Below are positions 1 through 9,170 of a stretch of DNA of 64,000 nucleotides, piece after piece. Positions within the stretch are counted from its first letter, which is position 1, and each line of letters starts with the position of its first letter. Origin of the DNA: Humisphaera borealis (lineage in GTDB: Bacteria > Planctomycetota > Phycisphaerae > Tepidisphaerales > Tepidisphaeraceae); assembly GCF_015169395.1 (NCBI RefSeq), contig NZ_CP063458.1, forward strand, positions 6,634,001 to 6,698,000. Reading direction: 5' to 3'. The notes under the pieces were generated by a model. The model worked only from the letters and a program-made list of their open reading frames with translations, did no database searches and was not told the origin of the DNA. A program made the position numbers and the translations under genes.

Positions 1-1939
1 CCGCCGCGTCAATTCCGAAGACCTGTTCAGGCGTTTCGTCGAGCCGTCCGGCGAAGAAGTTGAGCTGGAACTCGTCCAGCAGCGGGGAAGTCAGCCGGGG
101 GCGTTTCCAGATCGAGGCCGCAGGTCGCACGGTATCGACGGTGATCGTCAGAGGTGCCGACAGCACAAAACCACTGCCGTCGTTGACGCGGACGGTCACG
201 ATGCGGGCGCCGTCGCGGACCGAGGGTGCCGTCAGCGAATAGGCGCCGGTTGCGTCCACCGTCTGGCCTGCCACGACGACACCATCCACCAGCAGCGACA
301 CCTGGGCGTTGGGCGCGACGATGCCGGTGAAGGTCGGTGATGCGTCGTTGGTGACGTTGTCGGTGCTGTCGATCCCCGAATCGCTGGCCACGTCCAGATC
401 GGGTGCGGCAATCGTCGACACGCCGACCGCCGGCGGACGGATCAGCGCGTACATGTTCTTGTTGAGGTCGCGCATCTTGTCGGTCAACGCCTTGTAGGGG
501 TTGGCCGACTGGTCGGGGTAGTCGATCGGGACGATGCCGCGATTGGATTCCGACGGGTCGGAGTGGGTGCCGAAGGTGCTCTTGTTGGTGTCGGCGAAGG
601 TGAGCCACGACGTGCCGACCCCGTGGGCCGACTCGAACATCGAGAGCATGATCGACTGGTAGTAGGCCCCGCGGTCGCCTTGGGTTTGGACGGACAGGCC
701 GTAGCCGTCGTTGTTGGTCAGCCCCGAATCGACACCCTTGGTGTAGAACTCGCTGAGCATGAACGGCATGTCGTAGGTGGCCGCCATCGAACCGATCGCG
801 GCCCCGGGGAGCATGTCGTTGTAGTAGTTCACCGACATGACATCGACGTACGGCTTGGCCGACTGCCACAGGTACGCCTTGCCGACGTCGCCACCCAGCA
901 GCCGAGTGCCCAGGATCATGTGGTTCGGGTCGAACCTGCGGATCGCCTCGCCGGTGACACGGAAGTAGGTGTCCGACACGTAGGAGAGGAAGGCGGTGCG
1001 GTCGGCGGCGGTGGGGGTGGTGCGGCCGCGGGCGGCAAGCCAGCTGCTGGCGGCGGCGCGGTTGACGTCGCCGGCAGGCAGGGAGAGGTAATTGTCGAGC
1101 GTCGAAGTCTCGAAGGGCAGTTCGTTGTCGGTGTAGTACCCGACCAGGTAGGGGTCGTTCGCCGGGTAAAGACCCGGAAACTTGGAATAGATCTCGGTCG
1201 AGAAGTAGTTCTCGCAGAACGTCTTGAACCGCGGGTCAAAGACCGGCAAGGCGCCGTTCGCGTAGTTGTCGTGGCCGATGCCCGGCGACGTCACGCCGAG
1301 GAAGTCACCGAACTCGCTCATCAGCGCCAGCGTGATGCTGTAGTTCATCGGCGCGTTGGCGTATTCGAGCTCGGCGGGCGAGCTCCACGACCCTGCGCTG
1401 TAGACGCCGATCTCGTTTAGCCAGCCCTTGCTCCAGCGGAACCAGTTTTCGCGGCCAGTGTTGCCCGCGCCGAACTTCTGGGTGAAGACCGTGGAATTGT
1501 TGGGCTGGATGGACGGGGTGACATTGGTGACGGAGTTATCGAAGTAGAGATATCCGTCGGGATCGACCATGTACCACTTGCCGTCGATCTTGGCCGTCCG
1601 GAAGTAGCCGGTTGCCGCGACCTGGTACGACGTATCGCCGCCATACCGGCTGCGCGGGGTCACACCGAGATCGACGCCGGGCTTGAGTATCTTGGCGGCA
1701 TAGCCCGCCCAGGGGTTATTGGACCGTCGGCGGGCCTGGATGGTGGTCGATTGGATGGAAGCGGTTAGGGTCGAGCTGGGGGCCGCGCCGACACCCACGC
1801 CCGAAAACGCGCCAGCCGTCGGGCCGACAAAAGTGCCGGGCGTGGTCGATCCACCCAGGTAGACGGGAAGGCCGGCGTCGCCGTCGAGGACAACCCGGGG
1901 CTCCAGAGACTCAATACCGCGGTACGAAGAATAGCTCAT
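1..1939 (-). CDS. GH50-like beta-agarase, secreted, C-terminus cut by window edge
   Basis: The 646 codons present run off the window edge. The ATG at 1939 is chosen because a planctomycete-type LEPR motif (residues 12-15, followed by VVLDG) lies directly after it; this motif marks many exported planctomycete proteins. The middle resembles GH50 agarases: a 'MVDPDGYLYF' stretch near residue 120, 'GYYTDNE' with E273 as likely acid/base, 'FDPNHMILGTR' near 335-345, and 'LSEFY' with E397 as likely nucleophile. A bacterial Ig-like module follows at about 525-590. GH50 enzymes cleave agarose or related galactans, but substrate cannot be read from the sequence. A different clan-A hydrolase family is possible. 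The next gene diverges and is 557 bp away. Confidence 0.72.
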   Translation of the reverse strand, partial: MSYSSYRGIESLEPRVVLDGDAGLPVYLGGSTTPGTFVGPTAGAFSGVGVGAAPSSTLTASIQSTTIQARRRSNNPWAGYAAKILKPGVDLGVTPRSRYGGDTSYQVAATGYFRTAKIDGKWYMVDPDGYLYFDNSVTNVTPSIQPNNSTVFTQKFGAGNTGRENWFRWSKGWLNEIGVYSAGSWSSPAELEYANAPMNYSITLALMSEFGDFLGVTSPGIGHDNYANGALPVFDPRFKTFCENYFSTEIYSKFPGLYPANDPYLVGYYTDNELPFETSTLDNYLSLPAGDVNRAAASSWLAARGRTTPTAADRTAFLSYVSDTYFRVTGEAIRRFDPNHMILGTRLLGGDVGKAYLWQSAKPYVDVMSVNYYNDMLPGAAIGSMAATYDMPFMLSEFYTKGVDSGLTNNDGYGLSVQTQGDRGAYYQSIMLSMFESAHGVGTSWLTFADTNKSTFGTHSDPSESNRGIVPIDYPDQSANPYKALTDKMRDLNKNMYALIRPPAVGVSTIAAPDLDVASDSGIDSTDNVTNDASPTFTGIVAPNAQVSLLVDGVVVAGQTVDATGAYSLTAPSVRDGARIVTVRVNDGSGFVLSAPLTITVDTVRPAASIWKRPRLTSPLLDEFQLNFFAGRLDETPEQVFGIDAA

Positions 1940-2496
1940 GGCAACGTTCCCGCCGGCTCAGCGGATGCAAACCTGGTCTCAATGCGCTGCGGGTGAGGAA
2001 CAATCATCAACCACACACACCGAGCCAGTTGGATAATGGATTCGACAGTCCCGTCGCTCGCGGCCGGCGAGCGACACTCACGTAGAGACCCCGTCCGGAG
2101 ACTTTCCCATCGCAGGCCCGATTTACCAACACAAAAATGGTCGCTTTACCCCGTGAAATGGGGTTATCTGGCCCTTGCCCGAATGATACGAGGCTTCCAG
2201 CTTCACTGACGTCTAGTAAACCAGCTTTTTCCGGCTTTCGCCCGAATCACTCGCTTGCCTAACCGCGACCGGCAGACCATCGATTTGTGTATTGTAGCCC
2301 GCGAATCATCCGTAGAACCAAAAAGCGTCCCCAGGGGTGGACAATCTTTCAACGTGGCAGCTTCGGTGAGGACCTGTACCCCACATTTACGCTGCGCCAA
2401 CGCAGTTTGTTTCTTTCCTGCACAGACCAATCATCTCGCCCGACCGATGCGTTCGGCCGAACTCGTGGCACTGTCGCTACAATCCGCCTGACTGAC
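1940..2496. other. 557-bp intergenic region without recognised gene
   Basis: This separates the divergent agarase and moaA genes. I checked for a molybdenum-cofactor riboswitch, tRNA and SRP RNA and found no convincing match. A short CCCC/GGGG hairpin lies near 2150-2164 and a -10-like TACAAT sits just before moaA (listed separately). The short open frames here lack coding character. Confidence 0.5.
2478..2483 (+). promoter_or_regulatory. -10-like TACAAT close to moaA start
   Basis: TACAAT ends 13 nt before the moaA ATG, so a transcript starting 6-7 nt downstream would have almost no leader. No good -35 box is visible. One of seven similar cases in the window. Confidence 0.4.
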
Positions 2497-3549
2497 ATGA
2501 CACCGATGATCGACCGATTTTCCCGCCCGATCAGCTATCTGCGGCTGAGCGTCACCGACCGTTGCAACTTTCGGTGCGTCTACTGCATGCCGGCGGAGGG
2601 CATCAAGACCATCCCCAAGGCCGACATTCTGACCTTCGAGGAGATCGCCCGCGTTGTTGAGGTCGGTGTGTCGCTGGGGCTGACCAAGCTTCGGCTGACC
2701 GGAGGGGAGCCCACCGTTCGGGCAGACCTGCCGGTGCTGGTGCGGATGCTGCGGGAGATCAGGGGCCTGGGGGAGATCTCCATGACCACCAACGCGGCAA
2801 GGCTGGCCGAACTGGCTGGGCCGCTGAGGTCGGCGGGTCTGGACCGCGTGAACATCTCGCTCGACACGCTCGACCGCGACCGCGCCGCCGCCATCGCCCG
2901 CCGCGACATTCTGCCGGAGGTGATGGCGGGTATCGAAGCCGCCATTGCCGCCGGCCTGACACCCCTCAAGTTCAACGCCGTCGTCATGCGCGGCCACAAC
3001 GACCAGGACTTATGCGACCTGGCTGCCTTCGCGCATGAACGAGGCGCGCAGATGCGTTTCATCGAATACATGCCGATGGGCGATGCCAGACTCGACATCG
3101 ATGACAGTTCCACGCGCGCCACGATGACCGCCGCCGAGATGCGCGTCCGACTGGCCGAACGGTTCGACCTGGTGCCCGAGCCGTCGCCGACGGCCGATGG
3201 GAAAGCCGTGCCGTCCACCGGCGACGCCACGCCTCCGGCCGATCTGCACGACCCGGCACGTGGCTGGTACTGCCGCCGGACCGGAACACGGGTCGGGTTC
3301 ATCACCTCCATGAGCGACCACTTCTGCGACACCTGCAACCGCATGCGCCTCACCGCCGAGGGGGCGCTTCGACCCTGCCTGCATCAGGACGCGGAAGTCG
3401 ACGTGCGGTCGCTTCTACGCACCGGCGGCAGCGACGCCCGAATAGCCGACGCCTACCGCCAGGCGGCAGCACTGAAATGGGAAGGGCACCGCATGACGCA
3501 GCTGGTGCCGCTCTACAGCCGGCGGGAGATGGTGGCGATCGGTGGATAG
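2497..3549 (+). CDS. moaA: GTP 3',8-cyclase MoaA (molybdenum cofactor biosynthesis)
   Basis: A radical-SAM enzyme that, with MoaC, turns GTP into cyclic pyranopterin monophosphate, the first step of molybdopterin synthesis. The N-terminal cluster motif CNFRCVYC supplies Cys23, Cys27 and Cys30. The C-terminal GTP-binding cluster is C277-x2-C280-x13-C294 in 'CDTCNRMRLTAEG'. The protein ends in Gly-Gly, as MoaA proteins do; the GG tail is important for activity. Length 350 aa is slightly above the usual 325-340 because of a loop near residues 225-245. The ATG at 2497 is chosen over the upstream open frame because conserved sequence starts here and a -10-like box sits right before it; ATG 2509 is an alternative. 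No other moa gene is adjacent. Confidence 0.95.
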   Translation: MTPMIDRFSRPISYLRLSVTDRCNFRCVYCMPAEGIKTIPKADILTFEEIARVVEVGVSLGLTKLRLTGGEPTVRADLPVLVRMLREIRGLGEISMTTNAARLAELAGPLRSAGLDRVNISLDTLDRDRAAAIARRDILPEVMAGIEAAIAAGLTPLKFNAVVMRGHNDQDLCDLAAFAHERGAQMRFIEYMPMGDARLDIDDSSTRATMTAAEMRVRLAERFDLVPEPSPTADGKAVPSTGDATPPADLHDPARGWYCRRTGTRVGFITSMSDHFCDTCNRMRLTAEGALRPCLHQDAEVDVRSLLRTGGSDARIADAYRQAAALKWEGHRMTQLVPLYSRREMVAIGG

Positions 3550-3708
3550 GAACGCCGGCACCGTGCCGAATGGGATCCACAAGGGAAACCATGAAGCCCG
3601 CACATCGGTGGTTCCGCTAGTGACTAATTCCCGGTAGCATCCCGCGCCAAACCGTGGCGCCGCGATCAAGGCGGCCGGTTCGGCATCGCTTCACAGGGAG
3701 ATCCGCAC

Positions 3709-4602
<894 letters not shown>

Positions 4603-4605
<3 letters not shown>

Positions 4606-4624
4606 CCGGCGGGCTTGCCCGCCG
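4603..4624. repeat. Palindromic repeat starting at the terC stop codon
   Basis: The element starts with the TAG stop of the TerC gene and forms a GCGGGC/GCCCGC hairpin. A reverse-complement copy lies at 55302-55323. It could act as a bidirectional terminator or be a REP-like element. Confidence 0.6.
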
Positions 4625-4653
4625 GGTAACAACTTGCCCGCCGAGGAACGCCG

Positions 4654-4677
4654 CGCGTCCGCCAAGGCGGACCCTAC
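4654..4677. repeat. 24-bp GTCCGCC-AA-GGCGGAC repeat, copy 1
   Basis: One of four identical 24-mers (others 14114-14137, 14198-14221, 50026-50049). The GTAG at its end contributes the TAG stop of the MMPL gene. The core is a 7-bp stem. Confidence 0.8.
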
Positions 4678-7490
4678 TTGCTGAGACGCCACTTCAGGAT
4701 CGGCCGCAGGACGAACACCGTCGCCAGGTAGATGCACGCCGTGCCCAATGCCATCACCAGCCCGAGGCTCTTGAGGCCGCGATGGCTCGCCATCAGCCAG
4801 AAGAACGCGAAGCTCGCCGACGTCACGTAGCCACACATGAGCAGGGCCCAGTCGCTGGTATCCCAGCCGATCCAGGCGCGGTGCTTGTGCTTTAACGCCT
4901 CGCGGTAGCGGTGGACCATGAATACGCCGTACTCGTGTCCCGCGCCGATGAGGATCGGCAGGCCGAAGAAGTTGGCCAGGTTCCACGAGACATCCAGCAG
5001 GGACATCAGGCCGATGAGCATCGGCAGCCCGAACGCCAGCACGCTGATCGCCAGCAGCGTCTGCGGCAGATTGCGTAGATCCAGCAGGACCAGCAGGACG
5101 ATCAACCCCAGCGCGTACGCCGTCGCCGTCAGGAACGACCGCTGCACACTCTCGGTCGAGTGCAGGATGTTCACAGCAATTCCCGTCGGCGGCGGGACGC
5201 CAGTGGCGGCAGCGGAACGCTTCTCGATGTCCGTCACGAACCGCTGCAGGTGCTCGCGCTGCCAGAGGTCCTGCTTCGGATAGATGTACAGGGCATACGT
5301 CCCGTCGTCGGCGACCAGATGGCCCTTGAGTTCCGGCGGCAGTCCTTCGACTCGCACCGGGCCGGGGTTGAACGTCGCGAGCTGGCCGCGCAATTGTCCG
5401 ACAAACGCCGACTGCCACGCCGAGAGGCGCACCGCGGCGGCGTCGCCTTGCCCGGCCTTGACGGCAGCATCGAGACGATCGGCGGCGGCGCGGATTTGCC
5501 CCGCCGCGGTCGCGACCGCCGGTCGCTCGGCCGGCGGGGCGGTCTTGCCGGCGGCTTCGAACTGCCCGGCGACCGCTTTCAGCGACGCGACCAGTTTCGG
5601 CACGTCGCCCGCCACGATCGCCGCGGGCTCAGACCACTGCACCTGCCGCGTCTGGCCCGCATTCTTCGCCAGCCAGTCGCGGGCGTCGTACGCATCGAGG
5701 ATGCTTTCGGTACCGGCAACCTCGGGCGAGTCGGCGATCGCCGACCGGGCCCGGCGGAGTGTTTCCAGGTCGCTCGACAGCACAACCGCCGACCAGGTCT
5801 GCAGCTTCCGAACGAGCTGCACCGACGGCAGGTTCGGTGCCTGCAACCCGAGTAGCCCCGCGTCGAACCGGGCCTGAATCGCGAACGGCAGCAACGCCAG
5901 CACGCCGACCAGCCAGAGCAGCGGCGTAAGGATGTACCGCCGAAGACGCGGGGACGGCTCTGTCAGTGACACGGGCTTCCAGCCCGTGCGTTGTGCGCCA
6001 CGCTCTGGCGATTCGCGACCGCCGACGCCTTGATCAATCCGCACGGGCTGGAAGCCCGTGTCACTGACAGCCCCGACCTCCATCCCAAGATCCGTCGTCG
6101 AGCGTTTCCGCACGAACACCGTCAACAGCGCCGGCAAAACCGTGTACCCGCACGCCAAACAGATCAGCAGTCCGCCGCCGGCGATGACGCCCAGATCGGC
6201 CGCGCCCTGGAACGGCGTGAAGTACGCGACCAGGAACGCGCCCGCCGCCCCCAGGCACGCCGTCGTGATCGGGGCGGCGACCTGCCGGAAGACGGCGATC
6301 CACACCGTTCGCACGCTACCGCGACGCACCACCTCCACGCGGTACCGCGACAGCACCTGCACCAGGTAATCCATGCCGATGCCGATCAGCGCGATGAAGA
6401 ACACGATCGACAGCAGGTTCAGTTCGCCGACGGCGATCGCCGCCCAGCCGAAGGTGATGCCGATCGCCGTGCAGAGCGCGATCGTCGCCGCAACGGCCCG
6501 CCACAGCGACCGGAACATCACGACCAACCCGATGAAGACGGCGGAGAGTGCGACGATTTCCGACCGCGTCGAATCACGATCGGTCGTCCGCATTTCGTCG
6601 GCCTCCAGCGCCGGCCGGCCGGTGATGCCGACGCGGAACTCGGGATAGCCGCCGGCCACGCCCGCGACCGCGCCGCGGATCGCCTCCACCGTTTCAGAAA
6701 CGCCGGTGAGAGAACTGTAGTTCTGCTTCGGGTAGACCTGGATGAGCAGGAGATTCCGCGATCGATCTGTTTCATCCGGCACGAAGAAGTAACCGAGGTC
6801 GCGTGGCGATTGCGCTCCGAGCAGTTCCAGATCGGGCAGCCCCTTTCCCGGAACCAGCGGCAGCGCGGGCTCATTCACCGACCGCCCCCAGCTCTCGGCG
6901 ATCACGCCGACGAACGGCGCGGCCTCTGTTGGCGACTGCTTCTGCCCGACGAGCCCGGCGAAGCGGCTCAGCAGCATCGCGTTCAGAAACCGCTGCGCCG
7001 GCGGCCCTTCACCCGGCGGCTGCTCGGCCCAGATCCGGACCATCGGCAGGAACCGGTTCACCTCCGCCAGCCTCGCCGGAATCAGCTCCGCTCGTTCGTA
7101 CAGCAACCCCTGATCGCCGAGCTGATCGGACGGCACCCGCGCATAGACACGGCGAACGACTTCCGGCATCGCCCGCAGCTTCGCCGCGATTGCGTCGGCG
7201 GCGGCGGTCCATCGCCCGGTGACCGGCGGAGGGCTCGCGTCAGCAGCCTCCACCACGACATACACCGCCTCGTTCTCGGGGAACTTCTCGACGAATTGCA
7301 GGTACTGCCGGAAGAACGGCACATCCCGCGAGAACAGCTTGTTCTGGTCGCTCGACAGCGGAAGGCGAAACACACCCAGCAGCACCCCGGTGAAGAGCAA
7401 AAGTCCCGCGACAACCAGCGTCAGCCTCGGCCGTGTGACAACCGTCAACACGATCTGAAGGGGGAGACGATGGAAGAAGCGGGAGGACAT
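4674..7490 (-). CDS. RND/MMPL family exporter (HpnN-like), with inserted repeat
   Basis: A 938-residue inner-membrane exporter with RND architecture: TM helix near residues 18-40, a large periplasmic loop, a TM cluster at about 305-460 (MMPL domain 1), a second loop, and a TM cluster at about 770-935 (MMPL domain 2). Relatives carry lipids; HpnN moves hopanoids to the outer membrane. The downstream-transcribed neighbour set includes a class III aminotransferase on the same strand, a pairing reminiscent of hpnN/hpnO, but no hopanoid cyclase is present, so lipid cargo is inference. Residues 474-510 are encoded by an in-frame 111-bp inverted-repeat element between the two halves. ATG at 7490 has GGGAG upstream. 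The stop lies in a dispersed 24-bp repeat. Confidence 0.85.
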   Translation of the reverse strand: MSSRFFHRLPLQIVLTVVTRPRLTLVVAGLLLFTGVLLGVFRLPLSSDQNKLFSRDVPFFRQYLQFVEKFPENEAVYVVVEAADASPPPVTGRWTAAADAIAAKLRAMPEVVRRVYARVPSDQLGDQGLLYERAELIPARLAEVNRFLPMVRIWAEQPPGEGPPAQRFLNAMLLSRFAGLVGQKQSPTEAAPFVGVIAESWGRSVNEPALPLVPGKGLPDLELLGAQSPRDLGYFFVPDETDRSRNLLLIQVYPKQNYSSLTGVSETVEAIRGAVAGVAGGYPEFRVGITGRPALEADEMRTTDRDSTRSEIVALSAVFIGLVVMFRSLWRAVAATIALCTAIGITFGWAAIAVGELNLLSIVFFIALIGIGMDYLVQVLSRYRVEVVRRGSVRTVWIAVFRQVAAPITTACLGAAGAFLVAYFTPFQGAADLGVIAGGGLLICLACGYTVLPALLTVFVRKRSTTDLGMEVGAVSDTGFQPVRIDQGVGGRESPERGAQRTGWKPVSLTEPSPRLRRYILTPLLWLVGVLALLPFAIQARFDAGLLGLQAPNLPSVQLVRKLQTWSAVVLSSDLETLRRARSAIADSPEVAGTESILDAYDARDWLAKNAGQTRQVQWSEPAAIVAGDVPKLVASLKAVAGQFEAAGKTAPPAERPAVATAAGQIRAAADRLDAAVKAGQGDAAAVRLSAWQSAFVGQLRGQLATFNPGPVRVEGLPPELKGHLVADDGTYALYIYPKQDLWQREHLQRFVTDIEKRSAAATGVPPPTGIAVNILHSTESVQRSFLTATAYALGLIVLLVLLDLRNLPQTLLAISVLAFGLPMLIGLMSLLDVSWNLANFFGLPILIGAGHEYGVFMVHRYREALKHKHRAWIGWDTSDWALLMCGYVTSASFAFFWLMASHRGLKSLGLVMALGTACIYLATVFVLRPILKWRLSK
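5960..6070. repeat. In-frame 111-bp inverted-repeat element inside the MMPL gene
   Basis: Perfect 31-bp inverted repeats at 5960-5990 and 6040-6070 enclose 49 bp. Each arm contains a small palindrome, ACGGGCT/AGCCCGT. The element is 37 codons long and encodes the 'TGFQPV ... TGWKPV' pattern, so the exporter stays in frame. Confidence 0.9.
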
Positions 7491-7495
7491 TTTTG

Positions 7496-7545
7496 CTCCC
7501 TCTCCCCCGTAGTCGGGGGAGAGGGCTGGGGTGAGGGGCCGAACG
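7496..7545. repeat. CTCTCCCCC/GGGGGAGAG dispersed repeat
   Basis: A palindromic element upstream of the exporter. Related copies lie at 42905-42955 and, inverted, at 43013-43063, all sharing the hairpin and the flank 'GAGGGGCCGAACGT'. The exporter's GGGAG ribosome site borders it. Confidence 0.75.
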
Positions 7546-7579
7546 TCATGGGTCGCGACCCTCCAAAAAGACTACATCT

Positions 7580-7607
7580 GTCATCCTGAGGCACTCCGAA
7601 GGATGAC
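7580..7607. repeat. GTCATCCTGAGG-type palindromic repeat
   Basis: GTCATCC ... GGATGAC palindrome with the internal text TGAGGCACTCCGAA. A related, interrupted copy is at 25263-25510. Confidence 0.65.
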
Positions 7608-7649
7608 AACGATCGCACCGATATCCGCGAAACCGCAAGCGGCGGCGGC

Positions 7650-9035
7650 TCACGCCGTCATCGTCCGCTTCGCCAGCCCCATCACCGTGTTCCACGCCGC
7701 CCCGGGCACGCGCTTGGTGTCTTCCAGCACGTCCGTCAGCGCCGTCAGGAACCAGTCGCAGTCTTCCTTCGTGATTGTGATCGGCGGCAGGAACTTGATG
7801 ACCTCCGTGTGATAGCCCGCCACCTGCGACAGGATTCGGTGCTTCTGCAAAAGCGGGATGATGATCATCTGTCCGAACACGCCGAAGTTCAGCTTGTGCA
7901 GCATGTCCCACGCCATCTTCAGCTTGAAGGACTCCTTCGGCCGGGCGAAGTCCAGCGCGAACATCAGCCCCTTGCCGCGGACGTCGGAAACAAACGGACA
8001 CGTTGGCGCGATCTCCTTGAGCCGGGTCATCAGGTAGTCGCCCATCGCGGCGGCGTTTTCGACGAGCTTCTCTTCCTCGATCACGTAGAGGCTCGCCAGC
8101 GCCGCCGCCATCGCCAGGTCGTTCTGGCCGAACGTGTTGCTGTGGACGACACACCGCTCCATGCCGTTGAAGACGCAGTCCATGATCTTCGGTCGGGTGA
8201 TGATCGCACCGACGGGCACATACCCCGCCGACAGCGCCTTGGCGGTGCAGAGGATGTCGGGCTCGACATCGGGAAAGTGCTGGAAGCAGAACCACTTGCC
8301 CGTCCGGCCGAGGCCCGACTGCACCTCATCGAGCACCAGCAGCGTGCCGTACTTGCGGCACAGCCGTTGCGCCTCCAGCAGGTACCCGTCGGCGACAACA
8401 TCACACGTCTTGCCCTGCACAGGCTCCACCACGAACGCGGCGGCCTGTTTCGTGCTCAGCGCCTTCTCCAGGGCCGCCAGGTCGTTAAACGGCACCTTCT
8501 GGTTGCCCGGCAGCAGATCGCCGAAGCGCTCGCGGAAGAAGTTTTCGCCGTTGAGCGACAGCGCCCCGGTCGTCAGGCCGTGGAACGAATGGTCGCAGTG
8601 GATGATGTCGCGCCGCCCGGTAAAGCACCGTGCGAACTTGATCGCCCCTTCAATGGTCTCCGTGCCGCTGTTACAGAAAAACACGCGCGACAGTTCGCCG
8701 CCGGCGATATGCGCCAGCTTCTGCGCCGCCAGCCCGCTGAGCAGGCTGCAATCCATGCGGACCAGGTTCGGCATGTCGCGATCGAGCAACTGCTTGATGA
8801 TCGACTTCACCTTCGGGTGGTTCCGCCCCAGCGCGAACACGCCCCAGCCGGTGAGAAGATCGAGGTACTTGTTCCCCTCGGCGTCCCAGAGGTAGCAACC
8901 TTCGCCGCGGACATAGCCTTTATCGAAGCCAATCGTGCGCAGCATTTTCACGAAAACAGGGTTGAGGTGCTGCGTGTGAAGGTCGTACTGCTGGCCGGTG
9001 TGCCGATCGAGCCAGGCGAAAAAATCTTGGTGCAT
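7650..9035 (-). CDS. Class III PLP-dependent aminotransferase
   Basis: A 461-residue fold-type I aminotransferase of the ornithine/acetylornithine/4-aminobutyrate group. NSGTE at 122-126 forms the cofactor phosphate region, DEVQSG at 236-241 holds the aspartate that contacts the pyridine nitrogen, and K266 in 'TAKALSAGY' is the Schiff-base lysine. The substrate is uncertain. Its position after an MMPL exporter recalls hopanoid gene hpnO, but class III enzymes are hard to assign by sequence. The ATG at 9035 is preceded at 10 nt by TATAAT, which suggests a leaderless message. It is transcribed away from the PQQ dehydrogenase, same strand, 135 bp apart. Confidence 0.88.
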   Translation of the reverse strand: MHQDFFAWLDRHTGQQYDLHTQHLNPVFVKMLRTIGFDKGYVRGEGCYLWDAEGNKYLDLLTGWGVFALGRNHPKVKSIIKQLLDRDMPNLVRMDCSLLSGLAAQKLAHIAGGELSRVFFCNSGTETIEGAIKFARCFTGRRDIIHCDHSFHGLTTGALSLNGENFFRERFGDLLPGNQKVPFNDLAALEKALSTKQAAAFVVEPVQGKTCDVVADGYLLEAQRLCRKYGTLLVLDEVQSGLGRTGKWFCFQHFPDVEPDILCTAKALSAGYVPVGAIITRPKIMDCVFNGMERCVVHSNTFGQNDLAMAAALASLYVIEEEKLVENAAAMGDYLMTRLKEIAPTCPFVSDVRGKGLMFALDFARPKESFKLKMAWDMLHKLNFGVFGQMIIIPLLQKHRILSQVAGYHTEVIKFLPPITITKEDCDWFLTALTDVLEDTKRVPGAAWNTVMGLAKRTMTA

Positions 9036-9045
9036 GGGTGGGCGG

Positions 9046-9051
9046 ATTATA
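9046..9051 (-). promoter_or_regulatory. TATAAT 10 nt before aminotransferase start
   Basis: A consensus -10 box on the minus strand, 10 nt from the ATG. No ribosome site is visible between them. The -35 region (TGGTGA at 17 bp) is weak. Confidence 0.5.
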
Positions 9052-9098
9052 GGGGGCGAAAATCCGGATCACCACGGCGGTTCATGAACATCGGGGAA

Positions 9099-9158
9099 GA
9101 GATCACCACGGAGGCACGGAGGGCAACTCCGTGTCTCCGTGCCTCCGTGGTGATCTCC
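9099..9158. repeat. Inverted repeat of the CACGGAGGCACGGAG family
   Basis: Two arms, GATCACCACGGAGGCACGGA and its near reverse complement, make a 60-bp hairpin element between the aminotransferase and the PQQ dehydrogenase. Related arms occur at 11651-11697, 11763-11800 and 14253-14287. Confidence 0.75.
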
Positions 9159-9170
9159 TCTCTTTTTCGC

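Noticed and set aside
2203-2430. 75-codon minus-strand open frame upstream of moaA
   Set aside because: No ribosome site, no domain, and its codon use does not resemble neighbouring genes.
2310-2440. Possible SRP (4.5S) RNA on the minus strand: AGGTCC...GAAGCTGCC followed by a T-run
   Set aside because: The conserved GNRA tetraloop is missing and pairing of the arms is poor. Matching 15 of 20 bases is expected by chance in a window this size.
3550-3708. Manganese (yybP-ykoY) riboswitch before the TerC gene
   Set aside because: The conserved GGGGAGUA-type loops are absent.
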